A program made the position numbers and the translations under genes. Below the pieces are notes generated by a model. It did not search any database, was not told the DNA's origin, and saw nothing but the letters and a program-made list of their open reading frames with translations. This document shows, piece after piece, positions 9,918 through 17,649 of a stretch of 64,000 bases of DNA. Source of the DNA: Isoalcanivorax indicus (GTDB lineage: Bacteria > Pseudomonadota > Gammaproteobacteria > Pseudomonadales > Alcanivoracaceae); the NCBI RefSeq assembly GCF_003259185.1, contig NZ_QGMP01000004.1:1-64000 (forward strand), in the 5' to 3' direction. Numbering within the stretch: position 1 is the stretch's first letter; each line of letters starts with the position of its first letter.

Positions 9918-10652
9918 CTATTTCTTTTCCGGTATGTCTGTGGACACTCCCATAAGGCGATCGGTTTCAACCTTGACCACCGCATAGCATTCGCAGCACA
10001 TCTCTTCCATTTTTTTCCGGTTCACCACGGTGATCCGTCCCCGGTGATACTCGATCACGCCGGCACGGTACAAGACCCCGGCCGCCTCCGTCACGCCTTC
10101 ACGGCGGACCCCCAGCATATTGGCAATCAGCTCATGCGTCATGACCAGCTTGTTGGATTCCAGCCGGTCCAGGGACAGCAGCAACCAACGGCAAAGCTGC
10201 TCCACGATGCTGTGGTGACGATTACAGTATGCGGTCTGCGCCATCTGCGTGATCAGTGCCTGGGTATAACGGAGCATGAGCCGGCGAAACTCGGGGTCAA
10301 CATGATTGAACTCGGCCTGCAGATATTTACCGGCCAGCCGGTATGCGCCTCCCGCACTCTGAACAATTGCCCGACTGGGCGTACTGCCGCCGCCCATAAA
10401 GAGCGCGATGCCGACCACCCCGTCCTTGCCCACAACCGATATTTCTGCGGAGCCGCCGTCATCCGCAACACACAGCAGCGACACGATGGAATCCGTCGGG
10501 AAATACACATAGCGCGCATCATCCCCGGACTCCTGCACGACCAGACCCAGAGGAAAAGGGACATATTCAAGATGCCTGAGCAGTCTGTCCCGAACCGGCT
10601 CTGACAAGGCGGCCAGCAGCATATTCTGCATTGGCGATGGTTTATCGGACAT
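9918..10652 (-). CDS. Crp/Fnr family transcriptional regulator
   Basis: A 244-residue regulator with an N-terminal cyclic-nucleotide-binding-like barrel (about 20-140) and a C-terminal winged helix (about 160-225; recognition region LIANMLGVRREGVTEAAGVL). It lacks the N-terminal cysteine cluster of Fnr, so an oxygen-sensing FeS role is unlikely, and it lacks an obvious cAMP-pocket RxAS-type motif. A GGAGG upstream of the ATG at 10652 sets the start; a much longer reading frame exists upstream but shows no family similarity. It converges on the CheB-CheR gene with 3 bp between the stops. Confidence 0.85.
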   Translation of the reverse strand: MSDKPSPMQNMLLAALSEPVRDRLLRHLEYVPFPLGLVVQESGDDARYVYFPTDSIVSLLCVADDGGSAEISVVGKDGVVGIALFMGGGSTPSRAIVQSAGGAYRLAGKYLQAEFNHVDPEFRRLMLRYTQALITQMAQTAYCNRHHSIVEQLCRWLLLSLDRLESNKLVMTHELIANMLGVRREGVTEAAGVLYRAGVIEYHRGRITVVNRKKMEEMCCECYAVVKVETDRLMGVSTDIPEKK

Positions 10653-11020
10653 GGCTTCAGTCCTCCCTGAACCTGAGCAAGCCAAAAATCGCGTACTGCA
10701 TGGACCCCGGATCATACCGATAAGCGAAACCGGACAAGTCGTCCTGTCGGGCAACCGAGCGCGGTATTGAAGGGATAAACTGAGAGGCTCCACAACAAAG
10801 TAACGCATCCCCCGATGACGTCGGAGGACGCCTTCCATGCTGCCAGCTCCCTGCGATCTCGTCTGTGCGGTAGCACACATGCATTCCATGGCCGCTGTGT
10901 TCCATGGCGTACAGACCAGGATCCCCGCCCCTGACAGGCTGTACAGGCGAAACAGGGTGCCCGCTTCTGCGGCCACACCTGAATCGGAACGCTACAAGCA
11001 CCACCACCTGGAGTACGACA
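10653..11020. other. Intergenic region between divergent Crp/Fnr regulator and outer-membrane barrel gene
   Basis: About 370 bp with no supported gene. Short reading frames here lack ribosome-binding sites and family resemblance. It must hold the promoters for the two divergent genes, but I see no clear -35/-10 pair or Crp/Fnr-type TGTGA or TTGAT dyad. Confidence 0.5.
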
Positions 11021-11569
11021 ATGAACAAGCTTCTGCACATGCCATTGATAGTCGCAGGCCTGTCTCTGACCTCAGCCGGTATGGCTTTCGAGAGGAACGA
11101 TCGGGAAGCCGGTTTCTACGCAGGCGCCAGCGCCGGCTACTATCGGATCAATGATGACGATTTTCTCGACGAAGACGACCGCCTGAAAGACAACCGCGTG
11201 GCCTGGCGTGCTTATGCAGGCTTTGAAGCGGGCAGGATATTTGCTATCGAAGCGGCTTATACGGATTTCGGTGACACCAGTGATGGCCAGGCCAACATGG
11301 AACTGACTGGCGTGTCGGGTGCGGTGCTGATCAACATACCCTTGCTTGAAGTCGTCGCGCCTTACGGCAAGCTGGGTGTCATGTCCTGGGACCGGAAGCG
11401 CTCGCTGGGCCCCTTGAGCAACAGTGACAGCGGCAGTGATATCTTTTATGGTCTGGGTGTCCGATTCGCCCTGGCGTCCAACGTGGATATGCGGCTCGAA
11501 TATGAGCGTTACGATATTGATGACACCGACATCGATATGGCATCCATCAACCTGCAATACCGCTTCTGA
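11021..11569 (+). CDS. Outer-membrane beta-barrel protein (OmpA/opacity-like small porin fold)
   Basis: A 182-residue protein with an N-terminal signal peptide (MNKLLHMPLIVAGLSLTSAGMA), then alternating amphipathic strands (GFYAGASAGYYRI, VAWRAYAGFEAG, FAIEAAYTDFG, DIFYGLGVRFAL, VDMRLEYERYDI) ending in a C-terminal aromatic strand NLQYRF, the signature of proteins inserted by the BAM complex. GGAG lies eight bases before the ATG. An eight-stranded barrel is likely from the length. Function unknown; adhesin, small-molecule pore or structural roles are all possible. Confidence 0.82.
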   Translation: MNKLLHMPLIVAGLSLTSAGMAFERNDREAGFYAGASAGYYRINDDDFLDEDDRLKDNRVAWRAYAGFEAGRIFAIEAAYTDFGDTSDGQANMELTGVSGAVLINIPLLEVVAPYGKLGVMSWDRKRSLGPLSNSDSGSDIFYGLGVRFALASNVDMRLEYERYDIDDTDIDMASINLQYRF

Positions 11570-11578
11570 TCATGTCTG

Positions 11579-12844
11579 TCAGGACAGCGCCCCGGAACGA
11601 CGGCGCTTCTCCTGATACATGGCGGCATCTGCATGCTCGATCAGGGCATGCATGTCTTCGCCATCCCCCGGGTACATACTGATACCAATGCTCATCGCCA
11701 CGCTGACCTGGTGCCCGTCTACCTGTACAGGCTCGGCGACCAGCGCCAGCAGCTTGGCCGCCACCTGCTCGGCCGCCGCCAGACTGGCCACATCCGCCAG
11801 CAGAATGACAAACTCATCCCCGCCAAGACGGCAGACGGTGTCGGTATCACGCACGGCATGCAGCAGATTGCCTGCCACCGCCTGCAACACCAGATCACCC
11901 ACTCTGTGACCGAACACGTCATTGATCTGTTTGAAGTTGTCCATATCCACAAACAGCATCGCCGCCTGCCTGGCATGGCGATGCGCCAGGCTGATGACCT
12001 GCTTGAAGCGCTCCTCCAGCAGGATGCGGTTCGCCAGCCCGGTGAGCGAATCATGGCTGCCGAGCCAGGCCATCTTGCGCGTCACCGTGCGGGACTGGTT
12101 GACATCGCGAAACACGATCACCGCGCCGGTGACGTGCCCGTACCGATCATAGACCGGCGCCGCAGAGTCCTCGATGCCGACCTCGCTCCCGTCAAGGCGA
12201 TGCAGAACACAGTTGGCGGCCAAGCCCACGGTCTGGTTCTCGGCCATCGCATGAAGGGCCGGATTCCTGGCCCGCTTGCCGGTGCCACTGTCGGTAATAT
12301 TGAACACGACCGGCAACTTCTGCCCGCGCGCCCTGGCACAAGACCAACCTGTCAGACTCTCGGCCACCTGATTGAGGTAGGTCACATTGCCTTGCACATC
12401 GGTCACCAGCACCGCGTCACCGATCGAACCCAGGGTCACCCTGGCACGCTCCTTCTCTTCAAAAAGCGCTTCATCCGCCTTGCGCCATGCCATCTCGGCA
12501 CGCTTGCGGTGCGCCACATAATGGAGCGCGCCGGGCAACCAGCTCATGCTCACGGGGCTTTCCGGTCGTTCGCTGTCGTTTTCATCCAACGGCAACACCA
12601 GCGCGTCCGGAGCGGCCAGCCGCAACTGGCTGAACACCTCGGCACGGTCGACGCCGGGCAGCGTCATGCTGGCCAGCACCACCTCGAACGCGGCGCAGGC
12701 CAGACGTTCAAGCGCGCACGCCAGTGTCGCCACATGCTCAACCCGGAAGTCGCCTTCGCCGGCCACCACCACTGACGTTTCTATCCGCCGTGCCCGATCG
12801 ATGTCTGCCTCGACCAGGAGCACCGCCTGGCCGGTATCGCTCAC
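11579..12844 (-). CDS. Pseudo-receiver-PAS-GGDEF diguanylate cyclase
   Basis: Predicted diguanylate cyclase making c-di-GMP. Residues 1-110 resemble a response-regulator receiver (VLLVEADIDRARR; FEVVLASMTLPGVD), but the phospho-acceptor aspartate position holds S59, so phosphorylation is unlikely. A PAS domain spans about 130-250. The GGDEF domain (about 258-421) has an intact GGDEF at 341-345, metal aspartate D300 and an inhibitory-site RxxD (R332-D335), so product feedback is expected. No EAL domain. The start is a GTG overlapping the stop of the upstream lipoprotein gene, implying translational coupling; an internal start would lose the pseudo-receiver. Confidence 0.9.
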   Translation of the reverse strand: MSDTGQAVLLVEADIDRARRIETSVVVAGEGDFRVEHVATLACALERLACAAFEVVLASMTLPGVDRAEVFSQLRLAAPDALVLPLDENDSERPESPVSMSWLPGALHYVAHRKRAEMAWRKADEALFEEKERARVTLGSIGDAVLVTDVQGNVTYLNQVAESLTGWSCARARGQKLPVVFNITDSGTGKRARNPALHAMAENQTVGLAANCVLHRLDGSEVGIEDSAAPVYDRYGHVTGAVIVFRDVNQSRTVTRKMAWLGSHDSLTGLANRILLEERFKQVISLAHRHARQAAMLFVDMDNFKQINDVFGHRVGDLVLQAVAGNLLHAVRDTDTVCRLGGDEFVILLADVASLAAAEQVAAKLLALVAEPVQVDGHQVSVAMSIGISMYPGDGEDMHALIEHADAAMYQEKRRRSGALS

Positions 12845-13050
12845 GGCGACAGCGCGGCCCGGGCCGATCCGGTCAGTCCCAGGCCGTAGCGTCCCGCTGG
12901 CTGCTTGCTGCGGGTGTCGTCCCTCTCCAGAGCATCCTCCTCCGCATTCTGCGTTGCCTCATCGCGAGACAGCTGAGTCTCGCATCCGGCGAGCGTGCTC
13001 AGGAGGGCGGCGGCGAGCAGTGCCCGCATGATCGTTCCGTAGCGTTCCAT
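12841..13050 (-). CDS. Small lipoprotein of unknown function
   Basis: A 69-residue protein with a lipoprotein signal (ALLAAALLSTLAGC, cysteine at residue 23) and a short charged mature part of about 47 residues. AAGGAA lies about ten bases upstream of the ATG at 13050; a second ATG at 13029 also has a possible site and still keeps the lipobox. Its stop overlaps the GTG of the GGDEF gene by four bases, so the two are likely translated in concert. A periplasm-facing partner for the cyclase is conceivable but not shown. Confidence 0.65.
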   Translation of the reverse strand: MERYGTIMRALLAAALLSTLAGCETQLSRDEATQNAEEDALERDDTRSKQPAGRYGLGLTGSARAALSP

Positions 13051-13142
13051 GATCGCGTTCCTTCCATTCCGGCAAGATTGAACCGGATCATCGCAGCATG
13101 CTGTCCTGAGGTCGGTGCGGCGGCGTACGAACGCATCACGCG

Positions 13143-13964
13143 CTAGGGAGTGGGAATTTCGCGCATTTCGTCTGTGTGCACCTTGAATGATCTCAGCGTG
13201 CTGCGGCCGAAGGTGGTACTGATCGCCACATCAGCGGCATCACGACCACGCGCGATAGGAATACGTCCGATACGCGGCATATTGTTGCGCGGATCAAATA
13301 TGTACCAGGCGCCGTCCAGGAACGCTTCAAACCAGGCAGCAAAATCCATTTCTCCGTAGGGCGGCGGAATAGCGATATCGCTCAGATAACCCGCGCAGTA
13401 TCGGGCCGGGATATTCATACAGCGACACAGCGCGATGGCCAGATGCGCGTAATCGCGGCACACCCCTTTTTTCTCCTGATAAGCCTCCCATGCCGTTCTG
13501 GTACTGCGCGCATGGTGATAGCCGAACTCGATATGGTGATGCACGTAATCGCATATCGCCTGGACCCGCGACCAGCCCGTGGCAGGATGGCTGAACTGCT
13601 GCCAGGCAAAATCTGTCAGGGGTTCCGTTTCGCAGTATCGGCTGCCCAGCAGATACAGCAAGGCCTCGTCAGGCAGCTGATCAACCGGCGTCTGTCTTGC
13701 CGCCGGATTGACAACATCCGGCAAGCCGCTGTCGGTGATTACCGCATCCGTAGACAGATGCAACATGCCCCGGGGCGCGACGATACGAGTACATTGATTG
13801 CCGTAACCGTCGACATAGTGCCTGATCGGGATGGACGGCACCGCCACAACACGATCAGGCACCGCAAGATCCCGGGCCCGGGAAGCATGCACGTTCAGCA
13901 TGAGAATCACCGGGGTGGGCTGGGGACAGTCGAATGCCAGTTCGTAACCAATGCGAATCTTCAT
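13143..13964 (-). CDS. Transglutaminase-like protein of an Anbu operon
   Basis: A 273-residue cytoplasmic protein with an N-terminal beta-sandwich region and a C-terminal transglutaminase-like cysteine-protease core. The catalytic cysteine lies in KKGVCRDYAHL (C169) and the aspartate in YIFDPRNN (D224). The position normally held by the catalytic histidine (DFHAW) reads DFAAW, with A209, so classical catalysis is doubtful; some relatives appear to vary here. It overlaps the upstream amidohydrolase gene by four bases and is the last gene of the Anbu cluster. Transglutaminase-like proteins are recurrent neighbours of Anbu. Confidence 0.88.
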   Translation of the reverse strand: MKIRIGYELAFDCPQPTPVILMLNVHASRARDLAVPDRVVAVPSIPIRHYVDGYGNQCTRIVAPRGMLHLSTDAVITDSGLPDVVNPAARQTPVDQLPDEALLYLLGSRYCETEPLTDFAWQQFSHPATGWSRVQAICDYVHHHIEFGYHHARSTRTAWEAYQEKKGVCRDYAHLAIALCRCMNIPARYCAGYLSDIAIPPPYGEMDFAAWFEAFLDGAWYIFDPRNNMPRIGRIPIARGRDAADVAISTTFGRSTLRSFKVHTDEMREIPTP

Positions 13965-14704
13965 GGTAATGCCTCAGCGGATGCCCCGAGCACTGTATTC
14001 AGAGAGGTAACCAGCGATCGCCTCAGCAGCGTCCATGTCCTTGCGGGGTGCAAAACATTGCTCTGGTTCAGCTCCAGTTCGATCCCCAGATAGTGATCCG
14101 GCGGAAACAGCGTCCGGAGCCAGGTCGTCATGCCATCGTTACGGCCCTCGTAGGGGAAGTTGCGACGCACCTCAAGCTCCGGCGCGATCACCCTGAGCAC
14201 TGACTTCCAGCGCGCACACAGGGCCCGCTCGCCTGGCCGGGCTGGATCATATAAAAGCCCGATATCCGCACGGCGCAGCACGCCATCCAGATTGTCGGTA
14301 AAGCTGTGGCAGGACACATGGACCACCCTGCCTCGACGGGCCACACCCTGCGCCACCAGTCGTCGGGCTTCCAGACGATAGGGGTGATAAAAGCGTGCCA
14401 CGATCTCCTGCCGAACCTCGGCCGCCAGCGCGAAAATGGCCTGCCGATGCAAGTGGCGATGGCCGATGGACCGATTCAGATCCACGACCAGGCGACTGAC
14501 CGTGGACGCAAGCAATGGCGCGCGGAAGTGTGTCGCCATGGCCTGCGCCATCGTCAGCGCCCCCGGGTCGAAACCACGGTGACTGGCCAGCAGATCCTGC
14601 TCGCCCTCAAACAGATACCGATAGGGCTCAGGCACCCGATTGCCGCCGTGTTCACAGGTCACGACCAACGCCGGTACACCCGCGCTGGTGGGCGGCGCTA
14701 CCAT
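13961..14704 (-). CDS. N-formylglutamate amidohydrolase family protein
   Basis: A 247-residue predicted zinc-dependent amidohydrolase. The N-terminal VTCEHGGNRVP motif (residues 15-25), VVDLNRS and HVSCHSFTDNLD carry the likely metal and substrate residues of the family. Histidine-degradation genes are absent nearby, so a role in formylglutamate hydrolysis is not supported; its position between Anbu and the transglutaminase-like gene suggests it acts on a peptide or amide product of that system. It overlaps Anbu by seven bases and the transglutaminase gene by four, so the three form one operon. Confidence 0.85.
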   Translation of the reverse strand: MVAPPTSAGVPALVVTCEHGGNRVPEPYRYLFEGEQDLLASHRGFDPGALTMAQAMATHFRAPLLASTVSRLVVDLNRSIGHRHLHRQAIFALAAEVRQEIVARFYHPYRLEARRLVAQGVARRGRVVHVSCHSFTDNLDGVLRRADIGLLYDPARPGERALCARWKSVLRVIAPELEVRRNFPYEGRNDGMTTWLRTLFPPDHYLGIELELNQSNVLHPARTWTLLRRSLVTSLNTVLGASAEALP

Positions 14705-15423
14705 TGCAGGTCAGTCAACCGAGTGAAGACGTCACGCACACCTGCGTTCCATTCCTTGCTCAGTGCCGCAAAGTAGGGATCGCCTGGAGCAAAGCGACGC
14801 CGCATGGTCACGTCCAGGCTATCCAGCTTGTAGCAGATCAGGTCAATGGGCATGCCAACGGACAGGTTGCTGCGCATGGTCGAGTCGAACGACACCAGAA
14901 TGCACTTTGCCGCATCGTTCAGGCTGGTGGAACGCCTGATCACCCAGTCGATGACCGGCTTGCCGTACTTGGTTTCGCCGGTCTGGAAGTAGGACGTCTG
15001 ATCACCCGCCTCGATAAAATTGCCTTCGGTATAAAGACGAAAGAGGCGAGGCGCCTCGCCCTTGATCTGACCGCCCAGGATAAATGACGCATTGAAGCCG
15101 ACGGCGTTTCTGGTCAGGTGCTGGCCATCGCGTTTGTCCACCTGCCGCATGGCTTCCGAGACCAGCAAGGCGACATCAAACATGGACTCGGCATTCTCCA
15201 GACTGGGACAACCCGACCGCGCCTCATTTTGCCTGAGCGTGCTGATGACGGCCTGGGTACCCGCGAGATTGCCCGAACTCAGCAGCACGATCACCCGGTC
15301 ACCCGCCCGTTCGAAAAGACTCAGTTTGCTGAAGCTGGCGAAATTGTCGACCCCGGCGTGGGTGCGGGAATCCGAGGCAAAGATCAGGCCGCTCTCCAGC
15401 ATTACGCCAACGCAGTAAGTCAT
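14698..15423 (-). CDS. Anbu, proteasome-type peptidase (ancestral beta subunit)
   Basis: A 241-residue Ntn-hydrolase resembling bacterial Anbu / proteasome-type proteases, distinct from HslV. The sequence begins MTYCVG, so removal of Met exposes the N-terminal catalytic threonine; the downstream LIFASDSRTHAG motif carries the conserved Asp and Arg. Longer than HslV (about 175 residues) because of the C-terminal extension typical of Anbu. Known Anbu assembles into open helical rings; its natural substrate is unsettled. First gene of a three-gene operon with the amidohydrolase-like and transglutaminase-like proteins; the alpha-E and ATP-grasp genes often found with Anbu are not in the window. 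Confidence 0.92.
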   Translation of the reverse strand: MTYCVGVMLESGLIFASDSRTHAGVDNFASFSKLSLFERAGDRVIVLLSSGNLAGTQAVISTLRQNEARSGCPSLENAESMFDVALLVSEAMRQVDKRDGQHLTRNAVGFNASFILGGQIKGEAPRLFRLYTEGNFIEAGDQTSYFQTGETKYGKPVIDWVIRRSTSLNDAAKCILVSFDSTMRSNLSVGMPIDLICYKLDSLDVTMRRRFAPGDPYFAALSKEWNAGVRDVFTRLTDLQW

Positions 15424-15516
15424 CAGGTCATCCCGAGCATGAGAATGACCAGTATGAGCCTGCGCAGGGCGTGACTCTGTGCGTTACACCACCAAGGCCG
15501 CCAGAGCCGTTCGGGT

Positions 15517-16104
15517 TCAGCTGTCGGCGCTGATCACACGGTCGATCAGCGCATCGGCGTCCCACGGCAGATGCGCCAACTGTCCATCCATAAGCAAATA
15601 GCTCATCCCGTGTGCCAGGGCCCACGCACGCAATGCGGCCACGGCGACCTCCTCGCTCTCCGGTGGTTTGCCCATGAAGGCCGCCAGCGCGGATTTGAGC
15701 ACGCTCAGCGCCTGCCCCCCTGCCATCACCAGTTCTTCATCCTGACGCCCGGCGCTGAAATTGCCGAACATCAGCCGGAACAGGGACGGATTGGCCTGCG
15801 CAAAACGCACATAAGCGCGCCCACTGCACAGCAGGCGATCACGCGCAGACGTGCCCGCCGACGCGCCCTCCAGCAACGCCTGACTGAAACGGCGGAAGCC
15901 CTCCGCGGCAATCGCCACCATCAACGCTTCCTTGTTGCGGAAATGGCGATAGCTGGCGTTGACCGTCACCCCGACCCGTCGCGCCGCCTCGCGCAGGCTG
16001 AAGTCGGTGCCGCCCGTTTCCACCATCAGCCCGAGTGCGGCTTCGACCAGCGCCTGACGCAGGTTGCCGTGGTGATAGGTGCTGCCTTTGCCTGATGTTG
16101 ACAC
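15517..16104 (-). CDS. TetR/AcrR family regulator with WHG-type C-terminal domain
   Basis: A 195-residue repressor. The N-terminal TetR helix-turn-helix spans about residues 10-60 (FSLREAARRVGVTVNASYRHF), and the C-terminal part resembles the WHG ligand-binding domain. The start is a GTG at 16104, overlapped by a perfect palindromic operator, so the protein probably represses itself. It is divergent from a three-gene cluster (periplasmic protein, small secreted protein, GST-like protein) that has a second copy of the operator in front of it. The inducing ligand is unknown. Confidence 0.9.
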   Translation of the reverse strand: MSTSGKGSTYHHGNLRQALVEAALGLMVETGGTDFSLREAARRVGVTVNASYRHFRNKEALMVAIAAEGFRRFSQALLEGASAGTSARDRLLCSGRAYVRFAQANPSLFRLMFGNFSAGRQDEELVMAGGQALSVLKSALAAFMGKPPESEEVAVAALRAWALAHGMSYLLMDGQLAHLPWDADALIDRVISADS

Positions 16105-16111
16105 TGTATAC
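16097..16111. promoter_or_regulatory. Candidate TetR operator, copy 1 (overlaps the tetR start)
   Basis: GTTGACACTGTATAC fits the perfect palindrome GTNNACANTGTNNAC. It covers the GTG start of the TetR gene and contains a TTGACA hexamer. An equivalent site lies 34 bp away, center to center. Confidence 0.65.
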
Positions 16112-16130
16112 TTTTCCCGGCAGGATCAAT

Positions 16131-16145
16131 GTGGACATTGTACAC
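16131..16145. promoter_or_regulatory. Candidate TetR operator, copy 2 (upstream of the divergent cluster)
   Basis: GTGGACATTGTACAC fits the same GTNNACANTGTNNAC palindrome as copy 1 and ends 14 bases before the ATG of the divergent gene, where bound repressor would block transcription or translation initiation of that gene. Confidence 0.65.
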
Positions 16146-16159
16146 ACAGGACCCCCCCC

Positions 16160-17149
16160 ATGACACGGACTCTCACCGTCGCGCTGTTACTGCTGCTGAA
16201 TATGACACACGCCACCGCGGACTCCGCCCGTACGGTGTGTGTGTTCAGCCTGACCGGCGTGCACGGTGAGCCGTTTGACACATTGCGTGATTTCGCCCTG
16301 GCCTCGCAGCAGCTCGGGGTCCCCCTGAATTTACGGCCCGTGACCAACGAACGTGTCGCCGCCGAAGAGTTTCAGGCCGGGCAATGCGACGCCGCGCTCC
16401 TCACCGGCATGCGAGCACGGCAGTTCAATCCCTTTACCGGCAGCGTGGATGCTATCGGCGGTCTGCAGGACTACGACAGCCTGGAAATGCTGTTCACCGC
16501 TCTCGCGCGCCCCGCCCTGGCGCCTCATATGCGCCATGGCCCCTATGAAATCGCCGGGCTGTTACCGCTGGGCGCAGCCTACATCTTTCTCAACGACCGC
16601 AGCATCAACAACGTCGGCAAGATGGCCGGCAAACGCCTGGCCGTGCTCGAGCATGACCCGGCCCAGCAGATGATGGCGTTGCGCATCGGCGCTCAACCGG
16701 TATCGGCGGACATCAGCAACTTTGCCAACCGCTTCAATAATGGCGCCGTGGATGTCATCGCGGCGCCTGCGGCCGCCTATATGCCACTGGAAATCTATCG
16801 CGGTGTCGGTGCACACGGGGCCGTGGTCGATCTGCCCGTGGCGCAGCTTTCTCTACAACTGGTGCTGCGCCATGAACGCTTTCCACCAGTCTATGCCCAG
16901 CAGGCGCGGGAATATTTTCTCGATCAGTTTTCCCGCGCCATGCGGCTGGTGGAGAACGCCGAAAGCGAAATACTGTTCTTCTTCCCGCCGCCAGACGCCG
17001 ACCGGGGCGCTTACGACCAGTTACTGGATGAGGCCCGCCTTGCCCTGACGAAGGCGGGCCACTATGACCCACTGATGATGCGACTGATGAAACGGGTGCG
17101 CTGCACCCGGCAACCTGACCGGGCGGAGTGCACTGATGATCGGGAATAA
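16160..17149 (+). CDS. Periplasmic solute-binding-protein-like protein of unknown function
   Basis: A 329-residue exported protein: signal peptide MTRTLTVALLLLLNMTHATADS, then a fold resembling periplasmic binding proteins (VCVFSLTGVHGEPFDTLRDF near the mature N-terminus; a central GKRLAVLEHDPAQQMMALRIG segment). It resembles proteins annotated as putative solute-binding or DUF6091, but I cannot name the ligand. No ABC or TRAP permease is adjacent, so it may sense or scavenge rather than feed a transporter. AGGAC lies upstream of the ATG, itself just past a palindromic operator. It overlaps the next gene by 14 bases. Confidence 0.72.
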   Translation: MTRTLTVALLLLLNMTHATADSARTVCVFSLTGVHGEPFDTLRDFALASQQLGVPLNLRPVTNERVAAEEFQAGQCDAALLTGMRARQFNPFTGSVDAIGGLQDYDSLEMLFTALARPALAPHMRHGPYEIAGLLPLGAAYIFLNDRSINNVGKMAGKRLAVLEHDPAQQMMALRIGAQPVSADISNFANRFNNGAVDVIAAPAAAYMPLEIYRGVGAHGAVVDLPVAQLSLQLVLRHERFPPVYAQQAREYFLDQFSRAMRLVENAESEILFFFPPPDADRGAYDQLLDEARLALTKAGHYDPLMMRLMKRVRCTRQPDRAECTDDRE

Positions 17150-17642
17150 GAGACGGCTCAGCATAGGCCTGCTGTACCTGCTTTGCCTCGGAGACGCTGC
17201 ACCGCTGCATGCCAGCGGCGCTGACCCGGACGAAGCACTGTCACGCCGCGACGGCGAGCAATTTTTCCAGCGCTATCAGGCCGCCTTGACCGAGCGGTCC
17301 GCACAACGCTTGGAAGCGCTGATTGCCGAAGATGCCGTGCTGCGTATCGCACTGGAGCAGCCCGGCGACGAGGTGCCACAGCAGTTCACTCTGCCCCGCC
17401 ATCGTTTTGTGCAACACCGTCGCACACTGTGGCATTTCGCCAATGACGTGCGTCAGCAATTCGATACACCCCGCTACTCGCCGCAAGCCGGGGGCACGCT
17501 GGAACTGCGCTTTACCGAAACCGAACGGCACAAGCTGTTTGGCCAGGACACTGGCCAGCGCAACGCGGTCACGCTAACCCTCGGGCAACGCGATGGCGAT
17601 ATCGTGATCCTGACACTCCACAGCAACAGCCATCTCTGGTGA
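17136..17642 (+). CDS. Small secreted protein of unknown function (possible NTF2/SnoaL-like fold)
   Basis: A 168-residue protein with a probable signal peptide (RLSIGLLYLLCLGDAAPLHA) and a mature part beginning with a long amphipathic helix (EQFFQRYQAALTERSAQRLE) followed by strand-rich sequence ending TLTLGQRDGDIVILTLHSNS. That helix-then-sheet order is compatible with an NTF2/SnoaL-like cone fold, but no active-site residues are identifiable. It starts inside the end of the preceding gene (14-base overlap) and lies 7 bp before the GST-like gene, so it is cotranscribed with both. Confidence 0.65.
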   Translation: MIGNKRRLSIGLLYLLCLGDAAPLHASGADPDEALSRRDGEQFFQRYQAALTERSAQRLEALIAEDAVLRIALEQPGDEVPQQFTLPRHRFVQHRRTLWHFANDVRQQFDTPRYSPQAGGTLELRFTETERHKLFGQDTGQRNAVTLTLGQRDGDIVILTLHSNSHLW

Positions 17643-17649
17643 GGCCTTT

